64,000 nucleotides of DNA from CAXXOK01 sp963674895 (GTDB lineage Bacteria > Bacillota > Clostridia > Christensenellales > Aristaeellaceae): the NCBI GenBank assembly GCA_963674895.2, contig CAXXCY010000002.1:558001-622000 (forward strand), written 5' to 3'. The first letter of the stretch is position 1. Every line of letters starts with the position of its first letter. The notes beneath the pieces were generated by a model, which did not search any database, was not told the DNA's origin, and saw nothing but the letters and a program-made list of their open reading frames with translations. The translations under genes and the position numbers were made by a program. This document shows, in pieces, positions 16,697 through 26,549 of this stretch.

Positions 16697-16884
16697 TCGC
16701 TTCCGGGCTTTCGATTGGCATATCCAAGCGTGAGCTGCTGGAAGATTACTATATCGACGAGATTCCGGAGATCATCCGGGCGTGGAATGTCCTCCACGGC
16801 GGCAAGGATGCGGAAGCCGTCGAGACCGTAACGCACGCGGACCCGATGAAATTTTTTGGGGAAGGAGGAGAGGTTCTTGGTTGA
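16241..16884 (+). CDS. Tail assembly chaperone gpGT-like frameshift product
   Basis: The -1 frame relative to the gpG-like gene is open over its last codons and continues as GKDASGGFWLQRLIASGLSIG to a stop at 16882-16884, adding about 70 residues. This matches the tail assembly chaperone pair made by -1 ribosomal frameshifting in most long-tailed phages. The slip must occur between about 16650 and 16690. I see no classical GGGAAAG heptamer; AGGGCAAAG (16655-16663) is the best candidate. The extension overlaps the tape-measure start. Confidence 0.7.
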
Positions 16885-19800
16885 AAACGAAGTGGGCGGA
16901 CTGGTTATTACGATACGCGCAACCGCTGAAAACCTGGAGCAGGTAGCCGAGGAAGCGAAGGCCCGGCTGCAGGGCATCGGGAACGCCGCCGACCAGACGA
17001 AGAAGCCGATGAAAGAGGCCGGCAAAGCCGGCGCCGACGCCGGTAAGCAAATGGCGTCCGGCGCCAAAGAAGCGCAGCTGGCATGGCTGGCGCTGGCGAC
17101 CGTGGCCGTTACCGTATTCAAGAAAATCGGCGAAGCCAAAGATAAGGGAATTCATGATGTGAATTCCTACAAGGACGCTCTACGCGGCCTGAACAGCGTC
17201 GCGGAGAGCACCGGTATATCCAGCACGGCAATGGAGCAGGAAACCGCGAAGGTTGTCGACCAGTTCTTCAACGCCACGGCTGCCGCAACGGCATACAAAA
17301 ACCTTCTTCTCCGCGGGTTCTCGCTGGACGAGGCAACAGACACGATTATACGACTGAAGGACGCCGCCGCTTTCGGGCGGCAAGCTTCGCTGTCCCTTTC
17401 GGACGCTGTAAAGTCGGCTACGGAAGGGTTGAAACAAGAAAACTCAATCTTGGTAGATAACTCCGGCGTGACCAAAAACGTCGCAAAGATGTGGGAGGAA
17501 TACGCAAAATTCATCGGCGTTTCCGTGTCCGCGCTCACGCAGCAGCAGAAGGTGGAGGCCGAGTATCAGGGCATCCGGAAGGAAACCGCCGCCATGACGG
17601 GCGATATCGCCAAGCTGCAGGATTCCCTGTCCGGTAAGATGGCGAAGACGGAGAACCAGACCTATCTGCTCTCCAAAGCGTTTGGCGATGCCAATACGCC
17701 GGTAAAGGCGCTGGGGACCGACGTCAAGAACGTGCTTCTCGAAGGGCTGACAGGACTTGTAGAGACGTTCCCCGGCGTAACGGCCGGTGCGACCACAGCA
17801 ACGACGGCATTCATGGGCATGCTGGCGGTCGCAAAGGTGACGGCGGTTCTGAAAACGTTCCACACGCAGCTGCTGGCGGTCGGCGCGAGCCTGGGCCCGC
17901 TTGGCATTGCGGCGCTCGCTATCGGCGCGCTGACGGCCGCATATTCGGCGTATCAGAACCACCTGGAAAAGGTACGCGAGGAAGAAGAAAAGCGCGTACA
18001 GCAAAACAGGGAGGCCGTACAGGCCCAGCAGGAGCATATCGACAAGCTGGAGGAACTGATCGCCCGGTACGTGGAACTGCAGCGCAAGCAGAGCCTGACG
18101 TACAACGAAGCACTGGAACTGAAAACCATCGAAACCCAGCTCGCGGCGCAGTACGGGATTACCAAAGACGCGCTGGTCAAGGTAACCGAGGCAACGGATA
18201 ACTACGCCGCGTCTGTCCGTGATCTCTCGCAGGCGGAGCGTGAGAAGCTTCTCCAGGCGCTGGAGGTCCAATCTTCGGACAGCTATGACAAAGCGCGCAC
18301 GGGCATGAACGCGCTGGATACGAAGAAATTCTATTTGCAGGGTTTCTCTGAAGCCGACCTGCTCAATCCGGAATCTGATTTCAAGCTGCAGGAGTATAAC
18401 CAGAGCATTGCGGCCGCTTTTTCGGATTACCAGAAATGGATGTCTGATCAGCTTGTTCTCTATAAGGCGCTGATCGAAGAACAGGGCGGGGAGTTTAACG
18501 CGGACATATCGAAGATTCTGACGGACTCGCTTGTCCCGCAGATTTACCCCTCCGATTTTGAAAGCTCCGGAACCTTTGACGACTTCTTCACGCAGATGGT
18601 GGAAAAGATCGGGACGGTGGCGAGCCGCCCAGAGATCAATAACGCGGTGGAAACGCTGCAGGCGTTCAACGGGAAGATTGCCAAAGGGCTGACGCCAACC
18701 GATTCCGAGATTACGGCTTCCCAGGAAGCGTGGAATGACCTGCTGGGGGTGGACAGCCCGATTTATCAGTACCTGGACAGGCTCGTCGAGGAAGGGAAAC
18801 TCTCCTCGGCAGATTTTACCGAGATCATGCTGTCTATCGGCAAAAGCGCGGATACCCTGGGCCTTGTCGCGCCTTCGTTCGATACTACGAAAGCGAGCAT
18901 CGACGCCTACATAGCGGCGGCCAAAGAGGCTGCCTGGGCGACCGATGAACAGGCTGCTTCCACACAAGCGCTGACCACAGCGCAGCAGGCCGCCAAAGAG
19001 AAGTATGACGCGCTGAAAACCGGCATTGACGAGTATAAATCCGCCCTGAGCGAGGGCGGGAAAGACGCCGCAGCGATTGATACCTGGCGCGACCTGAGCA
19101 ACCGGATCGAAACCATGACCAGGGGGACGGAAGAGTATAAACAGGCGCAGGCGGATCTGAAGCTGGCTGCCCGTGAGCTTGACCTCAGCTACGACGGTTC
19201 GGATGCGGGCCGCAAGAGCGTCAGCGAGGACGTTGAGCAAAAGGCTGCGGACCTGATGGACGCGGCGGAAACGCTGGAAGATACCCGGAAGAGCCTGATG
19301 GCCGACCTGAACGATATCCTTGTTTTGGGACCCGGCGTTCTGCCGGAGTCCGTGCTTTCCGACCTGATCGCCCAATATAAGGAACTGGGGAAAAGCGAAG
19401 ACCAAACCGAGGGACTGGCGGCTTTCGCCGATCTGTTCGACGGATACCGGGAGAAGTTCAGCACCGAGCTTGAGAAGTTCAAGGAGGATATCACGGATCA
19501 GGTCGGGGGGAGTTGGAGCGACGAGCTGGCGGACGGGCTTTCCCTCGCCATGCGCTACGCCCTGAGCAATATCGGGGTAGAGGATGAAGAGCTGGGCGCG
19601 GACATCGTATCTGCGTTGATCGATTCCATCGCGGCCGCCGCAAGCGACGAAAACATGGAAGCCGCCAGGGAAACGCTCGCCTCCTTCACGGAGGGCATCA
19701 AAGCCGGTATCATGCCGACGGATGATGATATCGACGATTTCATGGACGCGTGGGAAACCATGCTCGGCGAGGACAGCCCGATACTCTCGGGGCTGGAAGG

Positions 19801-21541
19801 GCTGGTGGAATCCGGAGAGATTACGGCGGAGCAGATGGAGGCGTTCAAGGAAACCATCGAACGCCTGTATGATCCGCTTCGCCTGCTGGGTGATACTGCT
19901 GAAGAAACGGCTGAGAGAGTGGCGGATTCTGCTTCCTCATACGCCGATGCCGCCGATGAAGTGAGCGACGCCGAAAAGGCGATGGACGAGTATCAGAAGA
20001 CCATGACGGGCGTCCAGAGAGATCTGAAGTCCACGAGTGTCATGGCGCAGAACATCCGGCAGTGGAAGGATCTCTATAAAGCCTACAAAGACGCGAAGGA
20101 TGGCGGGAAGGATTACAGCAGCACCGTCAAGGACATGATCCCCCATATCAAGAAGATGACCGGCAGCCTTGACAGCGATGAAGCGGCCATCGAAGCAACG
20201 AATGACGCGTTTAGCAGGCTGGCCACCTATATTCCGCAGCGCATAGCGGATTTGGACACGCAGATCGCGTCGCTTGAACAGCAGCTGTGGGCTTTGGACG
20301 CAACGGATCCGCACGTCGACATGACCGGCGATGCCGCTCAATTGATCGCTGCCATTTTAGCCGCGAAGGCCGAGGCCGAGGCGCTGAAGGAGCTTCTGGA
20401 TTTACTGGGTATCGTTTCCGGCGGCCGGGGCGGTGGCGGCGGCGGGAAAGGATCTTCCGGTGGCGGGGGTGGTGGTGGAACCGTTGAAAAGTCCGCCTAT
20501 GAGAAAGAAATCGATCACCTCGAGCATCTGAAGGCGCTGGACCAACTGACCTACGAGCAGGAGCTTGAGCACCTTGAGGATATCGCCGCCCGTAGGATCG
20601 CGGACGCGGAGGAAGCGATTGACCTGGAAGAGCGCATCTACGATGTGAAGAAAAATATCGCGGAGCGCGACGCGGAGAACCTGACCGATCTGTCCGAAGC
20701 GATCATGGACGCCCTGGAAGCGCGCTATGAAAAAATGCGCGACGCCGAGACCGAGGCGCTGGATCAAAGCCGCGAAGCCTGGGAAGAATGGCGCGATCAT
20801 AATGTTTCCACCATCGAGGAACAGATCGCCGCCCTGGACGCCCTGGAGGAAGCCGAGGACCGGCAGGCGGACCAGGAAGAGCACCTGCGCAAGATCGCCA
20901 TGCTGGAGCAGAGCCTTGCCTACGAGCAGGACACCTACAACCGGATGCAGCTGCAGAAGCAGCTGGACGCCGCTAACGAAGATTACGCACAATGGCAGCG
21001 TGAAGCGGAGCGCGACGAGCAGAAGGCGGCGCTGGAAGCGCAGATCGACGCGATCAACAAACAGGCGGATTCCGAAATTGATGCCCTGGACGAACAGCAG
21101 AAGGCGATCGACGCTTTTTACGACGAGCGTACCAAGCAGGCGAACCTGCAGGCCGAAGCCGAGCTTGAGCTGATGAACAGCACCCAGCAGAAGATCATCG
21201 ACCTGCTGGGCGAATACGCGCCCGAATACGATGCTGCCGGGCGTTCTCTCGGTGAGAGGTTCATGGACGGGTTCACCTCGGTATTCGGCACCTTCAACGA
21301 CTGGTTTACCGATTTCGAAGCCGATGTAACCGCGGCGGTTGACAGCATTCAGGCGGCGAATGTAGCGGCTGCCGCTGCGGCTGCACGGACCCAAGCTTAC
21401 GATGAAAACGGAAACCCGGTCAGCGGGATCACGATCGAGCAAATAAACAATTTCAACACGCCCGTTGAAACGCCGGCGGAAACCGCACGGCGTATTCAGC
21501 AGGCTAATGAAGACCTCGCCGCGCAGATCGCAGGGGAGTAA
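16877..21541 (+). CDS. Tape measure protein
   Basis: About 1554 residues. TTG 16877 is chosen because AGGAGGAGAGG lies just upstream; GTG 16892 is an alternative. The protein is mostly coiled-coil. It has a hydrophobic stretch at about residues 293-365 (FPGVTAGATTATTAFMGML and onward), as expected for the part that forms a channel in the host membrane. The C-terminal third is glutamate/glutamine/alanine-rich with a glycine linker (GGRGGGGGGKGSSGGGGGGG, near nt 20420-20480). Two segments (nt about 18640-18850 and 19660-19870) are clearly related, indicating an internal duplication. It sets tail length, roughly 230 nm by the usual 0.15 nm per residue rule. Confidence 0.92.
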   Translation: MVENEVGGLVITIRATAENLEQVAEEAKARLQGIGNAADQTKKPMKEAGKAGADAGKQMASGAKEAQLAWLALATVAVTVFKKIGEAKDKGIHDVNSYKDALRGLNSVAESTGISSTAMEQETAKVVDQFFNATAAATAYKNLLLRGFSLDEATDTIIRLKDAAAFGRQASLSLSDAVKSATEGLKQENSILVDNSGVTKNVAKMWEEYAKFIGVSVSALTQQQKVEAEYQGIRKETAAMTGDIAKLQDSLSGKMAKTENQTYLLSKAFGDANTPVKALGTDVKNVLLEGLTGLVETFPGVTAGATTATTAFMGMLAVAKVTAVLKTFHTQLLAVGASLGPLGIAALAIGALTAAYSAYQNHLEKVREEEEKRVQQNREAVQAQQEHIDKLEELIARYVELQRKQSLTYNEALELKTIETQLAAQYGITKDALVKVTEATDNYAASVRDLSQAEREKLLQALEVQSSDSYDKARTGMNALDTKKFYLQGFSEADLLNPESDFKLQEYNQSIAAAFSDYQKWMSDQLVLYKALIEEQGGEFNADISKILTDSLVPQIYPSDFESSGTFDDFFTQMVEKIGTVASRPEINNAVETLQAFNGKIAKGLTPTDSEITASQEAWNDLLGVDSPIYQYLDRLVEEGKLSSADFTEIMLSIGKSADTLGLVAPSFDTTKASIDAYIAAAKEAAWATDEQAASTQALTTAQQAAKEKYDALKTGIDEYKSALSEGGKDAAAIDTWRDLSNRIETMTRGTEEYKQAQADLKLAARELDLSYDGSDAGRKSVSEDVEQKAADLMDAAETLEDTRKSLMADLNDILVLGPGVLPESVLSDLIAQYKELGKSEDQTEGLAAFADLFDGYREKFSTELEKFKEDITDQVGGSWSDELADGLSLAMRYALSNIGVEDEELGADIVSALIDSIAAAASDENMEAARETLASFTEGIKAGIMPTDDDIDDFMDAWETMLGEDSPILSGLEGLVESGEITAEQMEAFKETIERLYDPLRLLGDTAEETAERVADSASSYADAADEVSDAEKAMDEYQKTMTGVQRDLKSTSVMAQNIRQWKDLYKAYKDAKDGGKDYSSTVKDMIPHIKKMTGSLDSDEAAIEATNDAFSRLATYIPQRIADLDTQIASLEQQLWALDATDPHVDMTGDAAQLIAAILAAKAEAEALKELLDLLGIVSGGRGGGGGGKGSSGGGGGGGTVEKSAYEKEIDHLEHLKALDQLTYEQELEHLEDIAARRIADAEEAIDLEERIYDVKKNIAERDAENLTDLSEAIMDALEARYEKMRDAETEALDQSREAWEEWRDHNVSTIEEQIAALDALEEAEDRQADQEEHLRKIAMLEQSLAYEQDTYNRMQLQKQLDAANEDYAQWQREAERDEQKAALEAQIDAINKQADSEIDALDEQQKAIDAFYDERTKQANLQAEAELELMNSTQQKIIDLLGEYAPEYDAAGRSLGERFMDGFTSVFGTFNDWFTDFEADVTAAVDSIQAANVAAAAAAARTQAYDENGNPVSGITIEQINNFNTPVETPAETARRIQQANEDLAAQIAGE

Positions 21542-21545
21542 TTGT

Positions 21546-22418
21546 ATGCAGAAACTGACCTACTTCAACCTGAACAACGAGCAGATCGTATTCTGGCATG
21601 CTCCGTACGTGCTCTCCAAAATCGGAGGGCTGGAGCTGCCGGACCTGAAGATCGAAACGCTGAACGGCGTATACCAGCAGGGCGATACCGTGGCCGGATA
21701 CCGGCGGGATAAGCGGGTGGTGACCGCGACCTTCAGCATTATGGAAAGCGCCCGGGAAGCGATGTATGCGCACCGCATGGACCTGATGCGCATCCTGTCT
21801 CCGGACAGGGCCGTGCGCGGCGAGGAACGGGCGGTATTGATCTACGAGAACGACTCTGTGCGGTATATGACCTGGGCCGTTCCGGACGGCGGGCTGGAAG
21901 CGAAAAGCCGGACGAACGATACCCAGCCGAACCTCAAGGTGACTTTCCGCTGCGAAAGCCCGTACTGGTTCGCGATCAATCCATCCTCCGTGGTGTTCGA
22001 GTATTCCGGGGAAGGGTTTTCGCTTCCGTTCTCCTTCCCGGTGGACTTCGGCCGGCGTGATTTCTCCAGGGAAGCGAACAACACCGGGCACGTCGGTGCG
22101 CCGGTGGAAATCATGATCGCGTGCAAAGGAGAAATCCCGCGTATCTACAACCAGACCACCGGGAAGCGTATCGCGCTGGTAACCGCCATACCCGAAGGGA
22201 ACATGCTGATCCTGAACACGGACCCCGCGCACCTGGACGCGAAGATCATCGACGCCGAAGGGAACGAAACAGGCGCGTTCGGCAAGCTGAGCCTGGAAAC
22301 GCCGCTGGCGGAGTTCATGCTGCAGCCCGGCGTCAACGAGCTGGTGTATGAAGCCGGCGGCGCCGAAGCGATGAGCGAGATCACGGTCACATGGCGTCCG
22401 GCATACGAGGGGGTGTAG
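21546..22418 (+). CDS. Distal tail protein (Dit, Sipho_tail family)
   Basis: 290 residues from ATG 21546 after GGGGAG. The N-terminal half has the Dit pattern (GLELPDLKIETLNGVYQQGD, then RVVTATFSIM). Dit hexamers cap the tail tube and carry the baseplate. The position right after the tape measure confirms the call. Confidence 0.85.
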   Translation: MQKLTYFNLNNEQIVFWHAPYVLSKIGGLELPDLKIETLNGVYQQGDTVAGYRRDKRVVTATFSIMESAREAMYAHRMDLMRILSPDRAVRGEERAVLIYENDSVRYMTWAVPDGGLEAKSRTNDTQPNLKVTFRCESPYWFAINPSSVVFEYSGEGFSLPFSFPVDFGRRDFSREANNTGHVGAPVEIMIACKGEIPRIYNQTTGKRIALVTAIPEGNMLILNTDPAHLDAKIIDAEGNETGAFGKLSLETPLAEFMLQPGVNELVYEAGGAEAMSEITVTWRPAYEGV

Positions 22419-22420
22419 GC

Positions 22421-23506
22421 ATGAAATCCCTGCAGGTAATGAATTCCGCCTTTGAGAACCTCGGCGAGCTTGCGCAATACGAAAGCGTGCAGATGACCCG
22501 CAGCTATTATGGGATCGGCAGTATCAGCGTGACGATCGATCCGCGGGCAAAAAACGCGCATGTGCTCGTGCCGGGCGTGATCGTGTTTTTCGGCGACGCG
22601 CCGGACAACGCGTACCTGATCGAGGATGTATCCACGTACCAACGCTCAAAGCTGACCGTCAAGGGCTGCATGCTCAAAGGGCTGGCTAAGCGGCGCGTGT
22701 GCGTACCGCCGCTGGAAGCCGGGGCGCGGGCGTATCAGGATTTCGGCTGGGACCGGTTCACAGGCAGCGCGGAATCCGCTTACAAACATTTCGCCGGCGT
22801 GAACCTCGTATCCCCCGACGATGCGGCCCGCGCCATTCCGGGGCTGGTACTGGCAACAGACCAGGGAAGGGGCATCTCGCTTCCGTGGCAGGCGCGGTTT
22901 GACCGACTGGATACGCTGTTCCAGACCATAGGGGAAACCACAGAAACAGGCTGGGATATCCGTATCGATCTCGTAAACAAGCAGTTCATCTTTGACGCCT
23001 GGGCGGGACTGGACCGGACGCAGGGACCGGCGCTGTGCCTGATCAGCGAGGAAAACGGAAACGCGGCGGATATCACGTACAAAGCCACGCATTCCGGCAG
23101 CGCGACCACGGCGTATATCGGCGGCGCCGGGGAAGATGAGGACCGTTTCATCCTTTCCGAAGGCGGAAGTGCTGAGGGCTTTGCCCGGCGTGAGCTGTGG
23201 GCGGAAGCCGGCAGTCTGGAAGATCCTGCGCTGCTCGCGGTTTATGCGCAGAATAAGCTGACCGACGCCGCGGCCAAGATCACCCTCACCGCGGATCTGA
23301 TCGACAGCGGCGCGTGCCGGTACGGACGGGATTATGCGGTCGGCGACAAGGTGCTGCTCAGCGGGCGCGGCTTCCATACCGGCGTCCGGATTACAGAAGT
23401 AACCGAAACTTACGAAAAGGGATTTCGGAAGCTCAAGGGGACCTTCGGGGACGCCCCGATCACAGTCGGCAAGCTGCTGGCCGGTATGCAAAACGCCGCA
23501 AGATAA
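22421..23506 (+). CDS. Tail-associated protein, ReqiPepy6 gp37-like
   Basis: 361 residues from ATG 22421, two bases after the Dit stop, with GAGGGGGTG upstream. The pattern (YESVQMTRSYYGIGSISVTI, then VPGVIVFFGD and SKLTVKGCMLKGLAKRR) is that of the siphovirus ReqiPepy6 gp37-like family, equivalent to the N-terminal hub of Tal proteins. No peptidase domain is attached, so wall digestion must lie elsewhere. Confidence 0.8.
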   Translation: MKSLQVMNSAFENLGELAQYESVQMTRSYYGIGSISVTIDPRAKNAHVLVPGVIVFFGDAPDNAYLIEDVSTYQRSKLTVKGCMLKGLAKRRVCVPPLEAGARAYQDFGWDRFTGSAESAYKHFAGVNLVSPDDAARAIPGLVLATDQGRGISLPWQARFDRLDTLFQTIGETTETGWDIRIDLVNKQFIFDAWAGLDRTQGPALCLISEENGNAADITYKATHSGSATTAYIGGAGEDEDRFILSEGGSAEGFARRELWAEAGSLEDPALLAVYAQNKLTDAAAKITLTADLIDSGACRYGRDYAVGDKVLLSGRGFHTGVRITEVTETYEKGFRKLKGTFGDAPITVGKLLAGMQNAAR

Positions 23507-23520
23507 GGATGTGATACCAC

Positions 23521-24513
23521 ATGGCACAGGAACGATACGGGTTTTTCGACAGCTCGGGCGAGGATATCCGAAGTTACAACTCCGTCGACATGGCGACCGC
23601 CTTCCATACGCTCGCCTCCAACGGTGTGGCCAACCTCGGCGCCTGCCTGCAGGTGACCGCCGAGGGCTCCACTATGCGCGTGTTGGTGGGGTATGGCACG
23701 GCGATGATCGAGGGATTCTATTACCAGCTGCGCGACGACGGCAGCGGCGTACGGGCCTTCACGCATACCACGGAAGCGGAGCTGAACCGGATCGACCGGA
23801 TCATCCTGCGGCTGGACCTTACGGCGCGTACGATCTCCATAGTGAAACTGATCGGCGTGGCGGGGAGCTCTCCGGAAGCGCCCGCCCTGACGCGCGATGA
23901 GGAAACCTGGGAGATCTCGCTGGCGAGGGTACTGGTCCGCGCTGCTGCTGCTGAACTGCTGTCGACCGATATCACGGATGAGCGCGCGGATGATACCGTC
24001 TGCGGCCTGATCGCGCCCGAATCACTGAGACGTTCCGAGATCGAGCAGATCATCGAGGACGCGATCGAGGAAGCGACCGAAGATGTGATCCGGTATTCGG
24101 AGCAGACGCTGGAAACAGCGAAGCAGGATCAGGCGCGGGAGAACATCGACGCCATGAAAAGGGTCGGGGAAAGCACGGCGCTGCAAAAGGGTGACGGTGA
24201 AGGCGATACCGAAGACGCCACGCCTGATGAAGATTATGCTCCGGCGATCATTCCGGCAACGGGGACTTTGGCGGCCGCTTCCTGGATCGGAAGCGAAGCG
24301 CCCTATACACAGACGATCGCCATCACCGGCATGACGGCGGCAAAGAAAGCGACGGTCGGGCTTCCGGCTACGGCGACAAGCGCCCAGTATATCGCAGCTT
24401 TGGCCGCCCTGCTGCATGTTACGGCGCAGGGAGCGGGGACAATAACCGTTGCTGCAGAGGGCGACATGCCTGAGATCGATATACCCGTCCTTGTGTTCAT
24501 TATGGGAGGTTAA
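23521..24513 (+). CDS. Baseplate upper protein / tail fibre attachment protein
   Basis: 330 residues. The N-terminal FFDSSGEDIRSYNSVDMATAF and the following GYGTAMIEGFYYQL resemble baseplate proteins that anchor receptor-binding proteins in lactococcal-type phages. A helical stalk (EIEQIIEDAIEEATEDVIRY) follows, then an alanine-rich C-terminus. Stop and next start are close (GGAGGTTAAATTATG). Confidence 0.7.
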   Translation: MAQERYGFFDSSGEDIRSYNSVDMATAFHTLASNGVANLGACLQVTAEGSTMRVLVGYGTAMIEGFYYQLRDDGSGVRAFTHTTEAELNRIDRIILRLDLTARTISIVKLIGVAGSSPEAPALTRDEETWEISLARVLVRAAAAELLSTDITDERADDTVCGLIAPESLRRSEIEQIIEDAIEEATEDVIRYSEQTLETAKQDQARENIDAMKRVGESTALQKGDGEGDTEDATPDEDYAPAIIPATGTLAAASWIGSEAPYTQTIAITGMTAAKKATVGLPATATSAQYIAALAALLHVTAQGAGTITVAAEGDMPEIDIPVLVFIMGG

Positions 24514-24516
24514 ATT

Positions 24517-25179
24517 ATGCCTATACTATCGATGTTTCCTGGAGGAGAGCCGCCGGCCTCCATTCCTGAATTCACGTATACAGGCAGCTACTCGCTGATT
24601 GACGACGGTGACGGCAACTGGCGGATTAAGTTTCTGACGAGCGGCACTTTGACGGTTACGAACGCGGACTTTATCATCGATCTGTTTCTTTCCGGCGGGG
24701 GAGCAGGAGGAGGAAACTGTTCCCCGTCGCATGATGCCGGTGCCGGCGGCGGATATACCACTACACAATTAAGCCTTACGCTTGTAAAAAATACGCCGTA
24801 CACGATCACCGTAGGAGCGGGCGGCTCCGTGGAGGTCAACGGAGGAACGTCTTCCGCCTTCGGGTATTCGGCGCTCGGCGGCTATGCCCCGCATACGAAC
24901 GCCGGCGCAAACGGCGGTTCCGGCGGCGGCGAGCGGTACGGGCATGGTGGAACAGACGGAAGTGACGGTACCGCATCAGTTGATCCGCCCGGTATTGGAC
25001 AGCATACAACCACCAAAGAATTTGCCGAATCTTCCGGAGCGTTATATGCATCCGGCGGTCATGGCCTCGACAGCGGATATGCCAGGAATGCCGGGCTTGC
25101 GAATACGGGGGATGCTGGGGATGCCGGATATGCGGGCGGTTCCGGGATCGTTGTAATCCGCAATCACCGCGCGGCGTAA
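24517..25179 (+). CDS. Glycine-rich receptor-binding (tail tip) protein
   Basis: 220 residues, GGAGG upstream. From about residue 60 it is very glycine-rich with LFLSGGGAGGG and a final GGSGIVVIRNH, the pattern of polyglycine adhesin domains in phage tail tips. This part would contact the host surface, and such genes change quickly. It lies where receptor-binding proteins normally lie, between the baseplate and lysis genes. Confidence 0.75.
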   Translation: MPILSMFPGGEPPASIPEFTYTGSYSLIDDGDGNWRIKFLTSGTLTVTNADFIIDLFLSGGGAGGGNCSPSHDAGAGGGYTTTQLSLTLVKNTPYTITVGAGGSVEVNGGTSSAFGYSALGGYAPHTNAGANGGSGGGERYGHGGTDGSDGTASVDPPGIGQHTTTKEFAESSGALYASGGHGLDSGYARNAGLANTGDAGDAGYAGGSGIVVIRNHRAA

Positions 25180-25189
25180 GGAGGGCAAT

Positions 25190-25450
25190 ATGAAGTACGC
25201 ATTGATTGAAAACGGTATCGTAGTCAATATCATCTGGCTGTATGAGGGAAATGCGCATGAATTCCCCAATGCGGTTAAGCTGAACGACGTCCCCGCGCAG
25301 ATCGGCGATACCTATACCGACGGGGCTTTCTATCGAAACGGGGAGCCTGTGCTGACTGCGCTTGAACAGGCAAACGCGACCATCGCGGCGCTGGACGCCG
25401 AAGTGGTCGATCTGACCTATCAGAACATACTGCTGGAAATGGGGGTGTAA
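25190..25450 (+). CDS. Small tail-region protein (XkdW-position)
   Basis: 86 residues with AAGGAGGG upstream. It begins MKYALIENGIVVNIIWLYEG and ends in a short coiled-coil. It occupies the place of XkdW-like or fibre-assembly proteins after receptor-binding genes. Function not established. Confidence 0.7.
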   Translation: MKYALIENGIVVNIIWLYEGNAHEFPNAVKLNDVPAQIGDTYTDGAFYRNGEPVLTALEQANATIAALDAEVVDLTYQNILLEMGV

Positions 25451-25453
25451 ACG

Positions 25454-25600
25454 ATGCTGTATCAAATCTTGGTGCGCATGATCGCGCGGGGGAACACCGT
25501 CGGGCTGCAAGAAAAGCTCGACGTTTTTTATGCCGTGGGACGGCTGACGGAAACGGAATATACCGATCTGACCAACCAACTGAGCGAAGGGAGCGAGTGA
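25454..25600 (+). CDS. Small phage protein, XkdX-like
   Basis: 48 residues (MLYQILVRMIARGNTVGLQE...), starting four bases after the previous stop and ending next to the endolysin start. Size and position match XkdX-type proteins found between tail and lysis genes. Confidence 0.68.
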   Translation: MLYQILVRMIARGNTVGLQEKLDVFYAVGRLTETEYTDLTNQLSEGSE

Positions 25601-25602
25601 CA

Positions 25603-26412
25603 ATGACACAGGTAAAAATTCAACTGGTGATCGACCAGGCCAATACCCTGCTGAACTACATCAAACGCAGCACGATCCCCTATGTAAACGGCGGCATGTC
25701 GCTTACGGGAATGGACTGCCAGGGACTGGTGGAGTACTGCTTCATCCAGGCAGGCGTTCCGAAAGCCGAAATGGACCTGTCCGGCAGCAATCGGCATTTC
25801 CGTGCCATGCGGTATACCTGCACGCCGGAGAAGTGCAAAGAACTGTTCGGGGAAACGCCTGCCGGCGCCACGCTGTTCATCCTTGACCATGACGGCGGCG
25901 AGCCTGCCGAATACAAAGCCGACGGCGTCGGTAACGCCTCGCACATGGGGCTGTGGACCGGCAAGACCTCGATCGCCGCATCCGCTGGCAAGCAGAAGGT
26001 CATCGAGAGCAATTACAAGGGCAAATCGATCAACGGTGGCTGGAACATGGTCGGTTTTGACAAGCACGCCGTTTACTCCGAAAAGGTGGAGGCGGTCCTC
26101 GCCGGGCTCGCAGGGGCGGCAATCGATACTGAAGTGGGTGAAACGGTGGAAACGCCCGCAGCGGCCTCCGGCTTCTCGTCCAAGTACACCCGGTATCGCT
26201 GGCAGTACGGCGATCAGGGCAACGGCGTCAGAGCCGTTCAGACGGCCCTGAACCGCGCCGGCGCGAACCCGCAGCTGAACGTCGACGGTGACTTCGGCCC
26301 TGCAACCAGGGCGGCTGTGTTGGCCTTCCAGGGGGCCCACAAGCTCGAAGCCGACGGTGTTGTGGGCGAGTACACCTGGGATGCGCTGATCAAGGCCATA
26401 AACGCCGCGTAA
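25603..26412 (+). CDS. Endolysin: NlpC/P60-type domain plus peptidoglycan-binding domain
   Basis: About 269 residues; GTG 25597 and ATG 25603 are both possible. The N-terminal domain has the cysteine motif MDCQGLVEYC (about residues 36-45) and a histidine in NASHMGLWTG, consistent with an NlpC/P60-like cell-wall peptidase. The C-terminal 65 residues form a PG_binding_1 domain (GDQGNGVRAVQTAL ... VDGDFGPATRAAVLAFQ). No signal peptide, so export depends on the holin genes downstream. The catalytic domain could also be called CHAP-like. Confidence 0.85.
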   Translation: MTQVKIQLVIDQANTLLNYIKRSTIPYVNGGMSLTGMDCQGLVEYCFIQAGVPKAEMDLSGSNRHFRAMRYTCTPEKCKELFGETPAGATLFILDHDGGEPAEYKADGVGNASHMGLWTGKTSIAASAGKQKVIESNYKGKSINGGWNMVGFDKHAVYSEKVEAVLAGLAGAAIDTEVGETVETPAAASGFSSKYTRYRWQYGDQGNGVRAVQTALNRAGANPQLNVDGDFGPATRAAVLAFQGAHKLEADGVVGEYTWDALIKAINAA

Positions 26413-26423
26413 GGCAGGCCGCG

Positions 26424-26534
26424 ATGATCATCTGCGATCCGATCTGCGACGTGCTCTTGGGTGTGGTCAAAATGTGTATTGGCCTCGCCGTATACCTGAT
26501 TATCGTATTTCTGATTGACATATTGACCGAATGA
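26424..26534 (+). CDS. Small single-span membrane protein
   Basis: 36 residues (MIICDPICDVLLGVV...) with one hydrophobic segment, located between endolysin and the XhlA-like gene. AGGCAGG lies upstream. Could belong to the lysis cassette; not otherwise recognised. Confidence 0.5.
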   Translation: MIICDPICDVLLGVVKMCIGLAVYLIIVFLIDILTE

Positions 26535-26549
26535 AAGGACCGCAAAACC

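Noticed and set aside
18000..21200. Long minus-strand frames opposite the tape measure gene.
   Set aside because: Mirror frames caused by GC-rich codon bias; no starts, motifs or ribosome binding sites.
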